Source of the DNA: Rhynchonema sp. JSB1_4 | Taxonomy: Eukaryota; Nematoda; Chromadorea; Monhysterida; Xyalidae | Length of the DNA stretch: 64,000 nt | NCBI GenBank assembly: GCA_030248065.1 | Contig: JASAMV010003808.1 | Coordinates: forward strand, 1 to 64,000 | Reading direction: 5' to 3' | Shown: piece by piece, positions 50,040 through 63,350 of the stretch | Layout: each line of letters begins with the position of its first letter | Numbering within the stretch: position 1 is the first letter of the stretch | Notes under the pieces: generated by a model | The model's input: only the letters and a program-made list of their open reading frames with translations | What the model was told of the DNA's origin: nothing | The model's database searches: none | Translations under genes and position numbers: made by a program

Positions 50040-50660
50040 ATAAAAAAATTGCATTATCAATTGCATGAATGTTTGAAAAATTCAGCAAAATCTAGAAAAA
50101 AGTGATCAGTTGGTTTCAAGCAGAGTTTATGCCTGACCCAATACCAATAAGTCGTCTTCATTTATACAACTGAAGTTAGGAAAAAGAACCGCGCAAATTT
50201 GAGATTATTAAATGATTTGAAGGGAACCAATCGATCTGTGAAATTCAGCTCGAATAAAATACAAATTACCAGTATAGGTGTTTGCAAAATGCTCATTCTT
50301 TATTGAGATATCGGCAGCAACGGGATCACGTAAAGGGAAGTTTGGTGCACTGGTCTCGGCGATTGTGCCCAGTTTTTTAAACCGTCAAAAACCACTTGAG
50401 AAGAAACCACACCACAGTTTTCTCCACCTGCGTTACCGTACACGCCACGTACTTAAAAAAGAAAAACGAATAAGATTTTATGTGTGCTGCTGGATTTCAG
50501 AAGAACACACTTCATCTATTGATACAAAATGACGTCAGAGCAACGTGTGTGCCACGCAAACACTGTCAGACTACGGTACGCACCACGTTGCAATAAAGAA
50601 TTCACGTTTGTGATTGTCCTCTGCGAGTTTGATCCAAACTAAGCAGCATTGCCCCGTTGC
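50040..50660. repeat. orphan Ly6 3' flank, matches 35220-36110
   Basis: This aligns with the sequence downstream of L1 but has no Ly6 gene beside it. It lacks the MITE found in the L1 copy. It marks where a deleted Ly6 gene once ended. Confidence 0.78.
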
Positions 50661-51214
50661 TGTTGGCGAATGCAACTAGTGAGTTTGACTCTTCCTTCCC
50701 TATGAATGGTTTTCAACAGATGCCAGAACATTTGCTTAGTGTGCCGTTCACAGCATGTAGATTGGAGACAAACTATTCAACTCAGTGCTTTCGGACACTA
50801 TCGATGTTTTTATCTAATTAGCCACCAGAAGCAAATGAAGCAGATTTTTTCAATACGCGTTGTGCTGTTTCATATTGTTCGCGAAAATTGGGCTTTGTCA
50901 ATGTCAGGCCTATGTACTATGCTACTTCTTACGACTCGTGGTCGCCAACGCAAGTCCAAGATCAGATCACAAGCCCATCGATTAATCAAAGAACGCAGGC
51001 CAATTGCACTAGTCAACTTCAAAACGAGATCAAATCAGAAGAATATTTCTCGATAAGTTTGTAAAGTATCCATTTGGCAGATTGATTCCTGCTTTGGTTT
51101 CAAATCCATTCATCATAAATCATGGCTGTGGTCAAAATTGTGGGAACAATAGGCTTGTCAAAATATAAGTTATACACGGTTTCATAGCCTAGTAAGTCAT
51201 CAAAAATTTCACTT

Positions 51215-54200
51215 TCAAGCTTCATACATGTATTCACTTCTTGGCATCTGAGTCTCTTTCTGCAGACCTTTTGACTTGTCCGTTTTGGTCACACTATGTT
51301 GCGACTTTGCGTCACTTTCGGTGGGCTCACGATGGCTCTTCTCAGTTGGTGTCGTTACTTTCGGTTTGTCTTCTTTCTTTTCCGTTTGATGTCGTTTGCT
51401 TCGGCGATAGATCCAGTAGCCGAATGCGATTAACGCGAGCAGAAGCAACAGCGACAGCACAAGGATGAGCACGATAGATAAGGTGTTGAATGGGCTGGGA
51501 TGCACTGGAAACAAAACATTGATCGCAATGACATTCAATTTCGTCAGTTTTCCACAGACAAGGTGTCAGTAAGAGTTTTCAGAATTTCGCCACGGGCAAA
51601 TTTGGCCTTGGACGTTCACACAACATTTTTATCCGAAATCGGAGCGTAGATGATTTGCCAGTCAGACGATGTCAATCAGTAGCATATCCACTGACAGGTA
51701 AAAGTGACTGACATGCACAAGTGACTGTTAAAAACATTTGTTCCCCAAATACCAACTGGGTACGCAATCGGGCACGTTGTAGTACCATTCGTTGCCCCTG
51801 CATTCCACCACCGGGTCGTGTGACATCTGTGCAGCCCAACGGTAGTCGGCCGCACATTGCAATGCTGCCCTGGTGCCCGTCTTGTACAACTCGGTGTGCT
51901 GGATTGGTTCGGGCGTCGGCGGCTTTAGCTCGGTTGCACACGGCAATTTGATTGGCGCCGCACAAACTGAAATCGGGTAATTGATTGAATAGCTAATTGA
52001 TTAATTGGTTTGTTAAATGACTCATTGGTTTATTGATTGCCAGTTGATTGGATAATACCGTTTGACTGAATGAATGATCGAACGAATAATGAGCAGTGAA
52101 GTGGTTCAACGTTTCCTACATTCCGTGCATTTCGATTTTGTTTGTGGAGTCCACTTGTTGTCGTGTTCGCATTCGGTGGTGATTGTCTTGCAGTCCAAAC
52201 CAGTCGGGCACAATTTCTCATCGTCCCAGTACAGACCCTTTGCACATGACAGTTTCACCTGAAAAGCTGCTGTGGATGTTTCCAGTAAATTGAGGTGGGC
52301 CTCGCTGTCTTTGCCTGAAATCCTTTCGGCACCAGCAATTTGTCATTGTCGGTCACCGCGTGTTTGGCATCGAGCGAGATGTTAACCCGATTTTTCGTCT
52401 TCTCCTCCTTCATAGCGCCCAAATCGCAAGCTGAAGTGGACACTCATTGAGATTGAGAGGATAGAAATATGCATAAAACTCACACGAAAGACCCTGGTAT
52501 TCAGGCACCTGGAGTGCATTTGAACTTGCGCCAATCGGCGTCCCAGATACCGTTTTTGCAGGCAACTGGGGTGTTTGGCAACGCAACCGCTCCTGCGTTG
52601 ATGTGACCCTGTTTGCACTGAAGCATCACCGAATCCCCTGATTGACGCAGTAGTGGATGCTTGGACACGTGACCCCTGACTCCGAGCGTGTAGCTGAACA
52701 GCAGGTGGTTGCTGGACAGCTCAGCTGCGTCAATTGCGTCGCAACCTGAAATTTTGCTCGAAAATTATTCCGAAAAGGATAGTATCAGGATATTTCAAAT
52801 CAGTGCATGGCAAAGCATGCCAATCTTTGACTGGTTGCTCACTAGACACCACCTACCCATCACGCATTGCTTTGGTGCTGTCCATTCGAGTTCGTCCATT
52901 GCATCTTGTCGACGGCACCAGATGGCTTGTTTGGTGCTGGCTGTGCCCTTGACGTGGTGTCCTTCATTGCATTCAATCTGCAACAGAATGTGGAATTGAT
53001 CATCCTTTGTCACTCTGTTACTGCCAGATTAACTTGTTTCAATCATTGATTGATTGCCTGGATAATAACGTATTGCTATTGGATTACCCACTTCGATAAA
53101 ATCGCCATAACCGTGTTCGTGCTCAACAATGTCAGCAGCCAGTTCCTTGAAATTTTCAATCTTGACACTTGTCGGCGATGGACAGACTGAAATGTAAAGT
53201 CACAAAAAACTTTGGAAGGCACATTATTATTGTTTTCTTAACAAAACAATCTAACTTTGCACACATTCGGGCACAAAATAGTGCCATCCGTTGACGGTAC
53301 ATTCCATCACTGCTGGATGGGGTATCATCGCTGCCCATTTGTGCTTGGCTTCACATTTGATGTTGATCTTGGTGCCGATCGAGTACAAGTGGTTGGTGTC
53401 ATTCAGCGTTTTCGGTTCGGGTGGGACAATCTCGGTTTTTGGTGGCAGTTGTGGAGAGTCGCAGACTGGAAAGTCAGGGTGCCTTCACGTTCTGAATGTC
53501 ATCTACAAACGTTATGCATACACCACGCAATCAATGGGCATGATAACAAACATAGATTATTGATCGTTTCAGCAGCGGTTTCTCCCTCTGATAAAATGAC
53601 CAATTGAATAGATAAATACACAATGAGTTTTACGTTCGACACATTTCCATTCGGTCGGATCGTTCGAGTCCTTCCTGACCCATTCACGATTTTGATTGCA
53701 TTCGACGGTGACCGAGTCGCATTGATCGCGATTAGGTGGACACAAGCGTGCGAATTTGTCGGTCCAGAACAGACCGGATGGACAGGACAGAATCACCTGC
53801 AAGATTATTGCTTCAAAAAACGTATTGTGTGAAACATCGTCGTGCATTTAAACCTGTGTATCAACCGTCACCAATTGCAGGCCATTCACGGTCACGGCTG
53901 GCTTCGATGGCGCACCGTTAACGACACGATTCGTGTGAAGTTGGTGAATTAAAGCGCCGAAATCGCAGGCTGAAGAAATTTATTCCTCTTTTTCAAAAAT
54001 GATGCCTTTCAACTGTACTTGTAACCAACATTGTTCGCACTCAGTCACATTTATCTGCCAGTCTCCTTTGTTAGTGCATTCCATGGTTTGACAATCGCGT
54101 GAAACATCAGCCGGCCAGATGTAGGGCAGCACGCACTCAACGGTGACCTTGGTGCCAATCGAGTACAGCTCGGAGGTGCCAGATACTGGACAAGTCGCGG

Positions 54201-57200
54201 ATTGGATAGCCGTATTCGAGGGAAGCCATTGGTTCGGTGAAGAACAGACTGAAATTACACATGTTTCAAAAGCTACATTTCAGTCTTAGTGCAAAGCAAC
54301 TTGTTTCTCACGCTCAGAGCATTTTAACTGCGAGGCAGCTTGTCCGTCCCTGGGTGTCCATTGATGGTGCAGGTCGCAAGCGATCGCCACCGAACTGCAG
54401 TTGACTTGTTCGGCGGGACACAACTTGGCGGTGTCGGACGTCCAAAACAGACCAGGCAGACATGACAGCGCGATCTGCAGTCGAGAATGTAGGCACAGTT
54501 TTTGCGCACACAACCATAAAATTCGTCAAGGAAATTGCATCACCTCAGTTCCTGAGGGCACAAGCTGCTTGCCATCTGCCGACACGGGATCAATCGACGG
54601 GGCACCAACTGTAACGCGGTCGTTCTTTGTGGTTTCGTGCAGAGCGACGACATCGCAGGCTTGAAAATGATGAGTTTTTTTACAAATGTTTGTTGAATGA
54701 GAATAACTCTGAATGTCCGCTCACCAGGTTCGCATTTGTAGTTCTCCGGCGTGAGCAAGCCTGCCCAATTACCATTTCTGCACGGCAAAGGTGCATCCGC
54801 CCAGGCACTGCCCTTGGCGCGAATATGACCCTGTTGGCATTGAAATTCGATCGTGTCGTCGGCCCGGCGTAGATTCGGCAGCGATTGAATCACACCCTGG
54901 CTGCCTAGAGTGTAGCTGATCAACACGTTGTTGTAAGCGAATGCTTGCTCGTTTTGGATGTTGGGGCAACCTGAAATACCTGTGCTATCAATAATGGCGC
55001 AAGCGAATGCGCCCATTTACACATTTCACATGGAATGGAATCGGTCCCGAGACAGTGACTTATAAAACCATAGGGCAACATTCCACGAATTCTTCAGGAC
55101 CCAAACTGCTAGTTTCATCAAGATTACGAATGCGAGAGTTATTTTAGGTACAAACTCCAGACTTACATCTGAAGGGCCCGCATTTCCGGGCCCAAACTTC
55201 TCGGACAGACCAAGGGGGACTGAACTACCTCTCACCTAGTAATTGGTAACTCCAAGATGTATATAATGGGAACTCGCCTTGTACACAGTTTTTCGCATTT
55301 TGCCACTTTGGTTCAAGGCCCACCAATTCACATTTGATTGTTTGCTTGAAGTTGGATTCGCCTTCGATGTGATAGGACACGCTGATACACGACAATTCGG
55401 TGTGGCTGGATTGTGGGAACATCATCTCCGGTTGTTTCACGTTTGTGATTGTATCAATTGGAAGAACGCAGGCTGAACAGGAAGGTGAAAAGCTCGCACC
55501 TTATCTGATTTCGGCACTTTGGCAACATCCTTTAAGCAGTCTTCGTATCAGCAAAAAAGTTGTTCATTGAATATTTTGCTGGTGGTTGGAATTGGTATGC
55601 TCTTATAAAAATCTCGTTTTCTCCAGAAATTCACGCGATTCGCCAAATGATGCGAGAGGTTAAAAAACACGAATTCCAAGTTCCACACGCTTCTCTGCAG
55701 CCCACCTTTCTCACACGAGAAAGTATCTGGTTTTGGCGACCATTTTGGCTCCGTGTGACCAGCGATGCAGCGGATGAACTTGGGCTCGCAACCACCTGCT
55801 TTGCAATCATTCTGGTCGGACCACATAAATTTGCTGTCGGCATCGGAAATACATGTGACCGAAATCTGTGGCGAAAAATGAAAACCAGATTATGATTTGT
55901 TCTTTTCTACCTCTAGAATGTCAGACATTTACCTTTTTGTCATCACTGACGTCAAAATAGTCATCAAGGATCAGTTCTGGTTGGACAGCCTTGACATTGT
56001 TGCCGAAGCCACGATTCAACTCATCGAAACTGCAGACTGGAAATGTTAAGATGTTTCATAAATTTTATTGAACTCAGAATTTTCAAAAAGATCAACCTTT
56101 CTTGCACGCCTTCCGGTCTTCCCATTGGCCAGTTTCCTGACACTTGATGGTCTGTATCTTTGCCTGCAGATCGGGGACATACGATTTATTCTGACAAGTC
56201 AGGGTCAGGATGGTATCCGTGTAGTAGAGAGGGTGATCGGTGGCGTATTGTGCTGGAGGCTCGCTTTCAACAATAGTGATTAATAGATTTTTGTCAGGCT
56301 CGGTTGCTGGGCTGTACTTTGAGCATGCTGCAAAAAACCTGTTTTCAATAAGAGTGATGAACAAGAAACTTTTTTTTGTTCAACCTTTTTTGCACAGAGC
56401 GGCATCAATTGTCAAAGTCGTTCCCTCAACCGGCTTCCAAGCCCCGCCTTCACATTTGAACGACACTTCTTTGCTCGTGATATCCTTCATCTGCCAGATG
56501 TAGTTCTGTTGAATCTTGCAGCTGAGCTGAGCTGCTGAATTGGCGATATGGTACGACTGTGACTTGCTCTGAAATTAGCTAAGTATAACTTCTTGTTGCT
56601 AGTAAGTTTGATCAGCCGAATTTCACCAACCGTGAAGTCGCTGTTGTCACTGTATTTGACATATCTGCCCTCCTTGTCAGATGCGTCTGGGCAGCCTGCA
56701 CACAATGCAAAGTGACTGAACAGTTTCGTCTGGAGATGACATCATTCTTTTCGGGCTCGCCCAGATAGACCCGAAACCCGAAATGCAATTTTTTCTATGT
56801 CCATGTTTTGGGTTTCGGGTTTTTGAAAAAAAAACCCCGAAACCCGAAACACAAAGCATGGTAGTCGAAAATGTTTCGGTTTTGCTACTTATAGCTGACG
56901 CAAATATTAATACAGTCAGCCAAAACATTTTCGAACATCATGCTTCGTGTTTCGGGTTCCGGTTTTTTTTGAAAAACTCGAAACCCGAAGCACGGACATA
57001 GAAAAATTCGTATTTCGGGTTTCGGGTCTATCTGGCTGAGCCCTTCTAAAATGCCTGTCTTGTTTAACCTGGTACACATTCCGGTGCATCTTTCCATTGC
57101 ACATCCTGCCCAGCGCCCTGGCGATTGCACTCAACGTCCATCGATGCTTTGGAGGTGGCCTTGAAGTGATACCCTTCTTTGCAGGCAATCTTGTGTATGC

Positions 57201-60200
57201 CGACGGGGTAGGATGGCTTGCCAATGGGATCAACGTTTTGGATGTTGGTAGCAAGGCAAACTGTTTTTGGTTGTTCAGGTTTTTGTAAATATCAGAGAAC
57301 GTGAAATGACACCACAGACTTACAGCATTTTTCAGTTGCGCAGGCAGCACACACCGGCGCGCAGTCGAAATCGCAAACGGACTCGGTGCGGCACTGCTGA
57401 CAGAGACTGCCATTGGAGACACAGTTTAGGTTCGGATTGTGGTTCAAGGTGCACCCTGGAGGAAAGACAGCCTGCGTACATTTTGCGTTTTGCATAATTG
57501 TTTCTCAACCAACCATTCATCGTTATCAGTCCGAATTCTACGCATCCTATAGTTGAGGCGACTCCTCTGTCAGACTGTTCGTGGTTGTTGAGTTTGCATG
57601 TGCTCGTCTCTGTCCAATATGAGATGGAACAGCAATCAGCGGATCGATTGTACGAGTTCTCAGTTTGTGCGATGCAGCGTTCGGCACAGTCTTCTTCTGA
57701 TATATTTTCAATTGCATTTTCGGTTGCATCTGGGGCAGTACACCCCTTACGATGAACGAAACCGACATGCATATCGTAGATCGCAACTGGAAGAAGTATG
57801 GGCAATCCATCGGCTCATGGCACTTTTTATACACACAGCGCATGCAGCAGCACACGCCATTTTCTAAACAAATTGTACACTTTGAGCAAGTGTCATACTT
57901 TGATGACCGCTTTTTAATTTATCCGGTTTTCATTTGCTGCTTGACATAATACTTTTCTGCCCTCTTGTAAAATTTGGGGATGTTTCAACTGATAACTGCA
58001 GAGAATAGATGCATTCATTGACGCCAGTAATGTAGCATGCAGCCTGTGTTTGCGAGTGCCATGAGCTGGCGGATTGCCTATACAATGAATTGTTCCAAAA
58101 GGTATGAGATAAGCTTTATTTCGCTTAGTTCATCGAATGTAATATATTTTTGAGTGGAATCGTGAAACTTGTTGATGTTTTGGGATGATCTAGTTCTGAA
58201 CTAGATGGGACCCGTGCCTACGGCCCGGCTACAGCGCCTCGCCCGTGCCGTGCCATAAACACATACACATACACACATACGTCTTCCTGTTTTAGTACTA
58301 TAGGTATAGATGTGTACATAACCCCAACAAGTAAGCTCCCAGTGCGCAGGGTTTTTTGGCCTGCCGCGGTTTGCGCTTGACTGAGGCCAAACCGCCAACC
58401 CGCCATCGGATTGTTGTGTTCAGCACACAAGGTATGCTGTTAGCACAATCAAAAGTGCATAGAGCACACCTGGCAAAAAGTGATCGAAAATGCTTTTTAT
58501 TGGTATGGTTGGCCGCTATGGTGCGTACTTGCCAGTACAGTAGCCATCATAACACTACGCCATGTGCTGACTTGGTTCGGCCTGCTGGCTTTGGGCTTGG
58601 TATCAACACATGCATGTACGCGCCATTAAAAAGGGCTCGGGACATAACCGAAGGAAGAGCAGCAGGACATATTGTTATATGCCGTTTGGAAAGCATTCTG
58701 AGAGCAAGCATTCTGAGAGCCTATGTCACGTGACGGCCATATTTCTCGAGAACACAAGTTTGTCCCTAAATCTTGAGGTCGCGCTTTGCGATGCAGAAAT
58801 AAGAATGTAATGGAGAAATAGAGCATAGTCAAAAGTACCGTAAAGTAGGGTTCTTAAATTTTGAAACTCGTGGCTACCTACCTCTGTGACAGGCCTAACA
58901 GTCCATTAAATTGCTACTTAGCTAGTTACATTCATTGACAGAATTGTGACACATTATGGCCACCGATTGCGTTGCATTCGAAATAAAAAATTTTAGAGAA
59001 ACGACTGTGTTAACAACCTATCAAGGTCAGAAGACGCCAAGGTCTACAGATCTCTCGGGGCAGCCATGCTAACCTGAATAAGATATTCAGCTATAATTGC
59101 TTGCTGTTAATAGCTATTGAAAATGTGGTAGCACCAAACAATGTATCTCGGGGGTAGCTTTCGAACGATATGTGACAAGTCCCAATAAATTTTTACACTT
59201 GAGGGCAGAGGCCAAAAAATGCTTTTTTGATGATTCTGGAATGAATCGTCACGTCACCGAGTGCAATTTCCGAATTTTGACCGTTTCTTGTCCATAGTAT
59301 GAGATAGTATGGGCATGTCATATATCGCTCGATAGCCACTTTGAAGCTACCTCGTTTGATGCTATCAAGTGTGCAATAGTGTTTAACAGTAGCGACTTAT
59401 GGTCAATTATCTTATTCAGGCTGGCATGGCTGCAGCAGCCGGTCCATGGAGTTTGAAGTCTTGAAACTCTCTAGATTGTTGGACTGTGAGCTTGCCTGAC
59501 TTTCTCGTTTCCAATAGATGCAACACGAGGCCTATTTACATCATATTTCTGTAAATGAATGCAATTAGGCAGTTTAGGGGGAATTTTTGGGTGTTTATCG
59601 TCCTGTCACGCCGCTACCTAAGTGTTTCCAAATTTAAAAACCTTATTTTCTGATACTTGCAACAATGCTCCATTTTTCTATTGCATTTTCATTTCTACAA
59701 CACAAAGCGGGGCCTCAAAATTTACAGACAACTTGTGTTCTCGAAAAATGTGGTCGATTTTGTCTCGGTCGGCATAGCTCGGTGTAAACGTGAAACATTG
59801 CCTGTTATTAACGTGGAATGTTTCAAGTTTACACCGAGGTCTATCACACTGAGCTGTCGACCGAGCTTTCCACCGACCTTTACACCCAACTGACCATTAC
59901 ACCGTTTCGAAAATATCACCCTATGTCTAGATGCCACAAAACAACGATTATGGCACAAAATATACCCATGGTAGCAGGATTGTTTCAAAAAAGTGGTTAA
60001 TTAAAAAAATTTTAAAAAAATAATTTTTTTTGAAACTCAGATTTTGCTTCTTTTTAATAAAAAAAAGTTGCCCAAAATGGGCTGAAATGTCCAAAAATGG
60101 CCTTTTTCGAGGCAAAAAATTGGCACTTTTTTCTGTGGACGGGACAATTTTTCCAAAATCGCGCCTGCGGCGCCCTGTATTGTCCCCAAATCCGTACAGG

Positions 60201-61608
60201 GATGCGCGGGGCTGGTCTTTTAGAGTGATGTGGCACCGATAATGTACTACTGCATGCTGCTGCACATGTATATATGCAGGTATTATGGTGCAAAACCGGG
60301 CGCGCAAAGTCGATCTGACACGCAAGATTTGGGCTGTAATCGATATTTTGATGGTCGTATGTCAGATATTCGGCATTAGATGCATTAAAATACGTTGTAC
60401 AGCATGCTACAATATATTAGAGTAACATCGTTAGTGAACATCAACCTCACACTGGTCGGAGACCATAGAATCTGCACAATACTACCGGGTGTCACCGGCA
60501 CCGCACAAGTTGGGTCTCAGGCGAAAATTTTTCAATTTTTGAAAAATATGTTGTATCGATTTCATTTATCCTGAAACGTCGTTTGCAACACTTTTCTAAT
60601 AAAAAAATTTTCGTCAAAAAAATCAAAAATTTTTTTTTTTAAAAAAGCTCGTTAATAAAAATTTTTTTTTCAACCCTGCATGGTAGGGTCAGGTGATGTC
60701 AACGGTAGCAATTTTTATGCAAAAATAGCACTTTCAAGGCAAAGATAGAGAAATTCTCGAATTTTAAAATAATGAAAAGTTTTTATTAATTTTTGGAACG
60801 AATTTGTTTAAAAAAACTTTTTTGTAATAAAACAAATTTTATTGAAAAGCCACTGGTTTCATTGAAATTGGTTAAGGTCGCGATATATTCTCAAATCCAA
60901 TCAAATGTACGTACTTATCAGTTCGAGTGCAGCAATTTTTCACATCGAGAACCGAAATTTTTGTGATCCGGAATAAAAAAGGTACAATTAAAATGAAAAA
61001 GTAAACAAAAGTGCCGAAGAAAGTCAAATAAGTGCCCCCGAATAACTCCCTGGTGGGGCGGTTATTCCGAAGATTTTCAGATAAGCCTACATTTCAGCAA
61101 TGTTTCATCTATTCAGACACAGTGGGGGCTTACTTGGGAAAACTATTCTTTCTGAAATCTCAAATCCGATCTGTCCCAAATAAGCCCCTAGGGAACTTGT
61201 TTAGCATTCTCCCTTAGAAATGTCTAAAAACTAAAAAAGTTGAAAAAGTTCAAGTACAAATTTTTTAAATCCAACCGTAAAATGATACAGAATGGCTCCA
61301 TCATTCCTCAGATTCATCAACTTCTTCTAGTAACTATCTCAGTATTTTTTGCAGTCCGGTGGGCTGTGGCTAAGAGGCCAAAAACTCCTCAAAAAAAGCT
61401 AAAAGCACACTGGCACCCTACCAGCTGACTTGTTAGGGTTAAGTTACGCAGGTATAGTCGCGTACCCACACCTGGATACTCTGCGTTTTAGGAAAAATTC
61501 TTTTGAAGGTAGATTTTTTCAAGCAATTCAGGTTCGATATGGAATCTGCAAAAAAAATTGGTCACCTGCACATAAAGGCAGCATCAGAAAGAGGCAATGC
61601 AGTTCCAT
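51215..61608 (-). CDS. receptor C: PAN + Cys-rich + 14 CCP/sushi domains + TM
   Basis: Twenty-four exons close in phase to 1339 residues: 61608-61566, 57786-57514, 57455-57324, 57260-57069, 56695-56631, 56568-56385, 56327-56097, 56036-55933, 55865-55706, 55472-55278, 54970-54725, 54659-54544, 54474-54312, 54248-54030, 53969-53854, 53796-53634, 53465-53256, 53186-53092, 52977-52857, 52745-52509, 52430-52315, 52258-52120, 51966-51757 and 51504-51215. Signal peptide MELHCLFLMLPLCA, PAN-like domain (15-105), Cys-rich domain (106-149), then 14 CCP modules (150-1243). Modules 2, 4, 7, 9, 11 and 13 are split by a phase-0 intron; the others are single exons. A TM helix (LSIVLILVLSLLLLLALIAF) precedes a Lys/Ser/Thr-rich tail ending SEYMYEA. 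Two GC-AG introns and several GTTGGT donors occur. The signal exon lies 3.8 kb upstream across repeats; its phase and its distance to L3 support it. Confidence 0.88.
56753..57043. mobile_element. GGGCTCG..CCCGAAACCCGAAA inverted-repeat element
   Basis: The ends GGGCTCGCCCAGATAGACCC and, inverted, GGGCTCAGCCAGATAGACCC match over about 30 bp. The body has repeated TTTCGGGTTTCGGG words in both orientations. It lies in the receptor C intron between CCP1 and CCP2. Confidence 0.85.
57801..58078. mobile_element. MITE family GGCAATCC, copy 2
   Basis: This is the partner of 19881-20162, with the same ends and interior. It begins 14 bp upstream (minus sense) of the acceptor of receptor C exon 2, leaving only the pyrimidine tract CTTCTTCCAG. 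A branch point in the MITE itself, or very close to it, would be needed for splicing. Confidence 0.87.
58200..58260. repeat. GC-rich dispersed repeat end
   Basis: GGGACCCGTGCCTACGGCCC and CCCGTGCCGTGCC match the complement of 42510-42560. It sits in receptor C intron 1. Confidence 0.65.
58741..59750. mobile_element. 1-kb inverted-repeat element in receptor C intron 1
   Basis: The left arm (58741-58830, with CTCGAGAACACAAGTTTGTC) and the right arm (59660-59750, with GACAACTTGTGTTCTCGA) are inverted copies of about 85 bp. No coding capacity is seen between them. Confidence 0.7.
59762..59921. mobile_element. GGTGATATTTTCG hairpin MITE, partial copy
   Basis: This matches the central and right part of the complete copy at 63351-63576, including GTGAAACATTGCCTGTTATT and CCGTTTCGAAAATATCACCC. 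The left arm is missing. It abuts the 1-kb inverted-repeat element. Confidence 0.8.
59990..61565. other. A/T-rich part of receptor C intron 1
   Basis: Homopolymer-rich sequence with many short A and T runs. I recognise no exon or element until the signal-peptide exon of receptor C at 61566-61608. Confidence 0.5.
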
Positions 61609-61762
61609 GTCCAAAATTGATCCGATAGAGTGATGATTGATGAAATATCCAAATGATCAAGTTTCAATAATAATAAAATAAAACGACTATTTTTACAAAT
61701 CTGGCTAAACAAATCTTTCACGAAAATTTTTCTGTTTCTTCAAAACATTGACTAAAATCAGC
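61609..61762. promoter_or_regulatory. shared head-to-head promoter, pair C/L3
   Basis: 154 bp of A/T-rich sequence lie between the start codons of receptor C and L3. The part next to L3, with AATCTTTCACGAAAATTTTT, recurs before L4 (63785-63812), so it is a conserved upstream element of these Ly6 genes. Confidence 0.62.
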
Positions 61763-62570
61763 ATGCACCCGTCTGTTCTGCTGATCATAATTGCGCTGAA
61801 CTCAACATTTATTTGCAAGACAGCGAATTTGACATGCGCCGTAAAGAACTATCACGATGCTGAGATTGGGAATCAGACTGACTGCGCATGCTGCGAAGCG
61901 GTAAGCAAATCAATGATTCCAGAAGTCTTCAACAACGAACTCACTGTTCATACGTTTCAGGCATTTATGCCAGAGAATTCGGATTCACCATCGGAACTCA
62001 GCATTGTTCTGCAATGCATGAAGAACCATACTGACTGCGTACAGATTAACTCGTGTTTCGAGAGAACAAACGGGGGCGGACGATGCTTCTGTGATAACAA
62101 AGACCAATGTAACTCCCTGGAATACTGTCAACACAAATGCTACCCAGGTTTGGTGTCTGGGTCGAATTTTGGGAACCTGTTGTGCTTAGGACAAACCGCA
62201 AGTAGATTCAGACCAATATCTAACGGCAACTACCGGCCAATCTAAAATTACCTCCCAAGGTTATCAAGATTCTCAATGTAAAAGCGAGGCATGCATTCTT
62301 GCAAATTCTATCCCACTTCCAGTATCTTCGGTATCAACAAACAATGACTCTGCGACAAGGCCGACCGATAAGCCAACGACGCCCAAATCCGATACGATTG
62401 CGTACATCGTGATCGCAGGGGTGATTGTGTCGGTCGCTTTGGCCTCCGCCGTCGGCGTAACATTTCTAGTCATATTTCTGTGCGTGAGTTTTTTTAGAAA
62501 GTATTGGCCCAATATATAGTCAGTATCAGAGCGCACTAATGCTAGTTTATTTTTCAGAAAGAAGGATTAA
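61763..62570 (+). CDS. L3: Ly6/CD59-like single-pass membrane protein
   Basis: Exons 61763-61900, 61961-62147, 62323-62479 and 62558-62570 join in phase to 164 residues. Signal peptide (SVLLIIIALNSTFICKTA), Ly6-type domain with ten or more cysteines and the signature CFCDNKDQCNSLEYC, a Ser/Thr/Pro stalk, TM helix (IAYIVIAGVIVSVALASAV) and the tail LKKD. Exon number and the 13-nt last exon match L1 and L2, but sequence is more diverged. It is the partner of receptor C. Confidence 0.9.
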
Positions 62571-63350
62571 GTCCGAATCTCGACGCCGACGTGCTACTTT
62601 TGGTCCAAAACATATGCATTCTTGACCATCTTATTGCCCAAGAAACTAAAGCCAAATACCATAAAACCTTCAATATGAGCAAACAATATTTGATCTAAAA
62701 TGACTCTCGACTTGACAAATGTGATCAATTGTATCACCAATATATTATGAAAGAGAAATTATCCCCTGAAAAATGATACGGGCTATCAGAATTGCATTAT
62801 TATCTCGCTCGACCGATACTTCCCCAAAACTTATGATTGCAAGAGTTTTGAATTTTGAATCTGACCAAATGCGTGATACAAGAAATAAAGGGAGTACTGG
62901 TGCACATGTTGACGCATGCATTTTGATGTCTTTTGCAATACTTTTTTGTCGAATTGCTATCGTTGGTCCCAACGCTACACTCGCTGCTTGTTCTGCATGT
63001 TGACTGCTATAATTGGTTAGAATTGCCAACAACACATATTTACCCGTTTTTGCCAAAAATGTGCCACGTAATCCACGCAGCGTTACCGTACCGCATTCTC
63101 AGCTGATTACCGTAATCCAATTGAACTGCTTGGTGGTGTATTCAATACTATGGATGGGTTGCTGACATATGGCGAACAATATTGCGAGCGATTTGGTAAA
63201 TTGAATAAAAACTTTGCGGTTCGAATCATCGGACCAGCCTTTTATTGCAGTTGAAGGCGATATTAGCTTGGTGTTAGAATAGTGTTTTGGTGAGTCGTTG
63301 ATGTAACTGAGTGGCATTTATATGCATACGTGCATAACATCGCCGACGTT

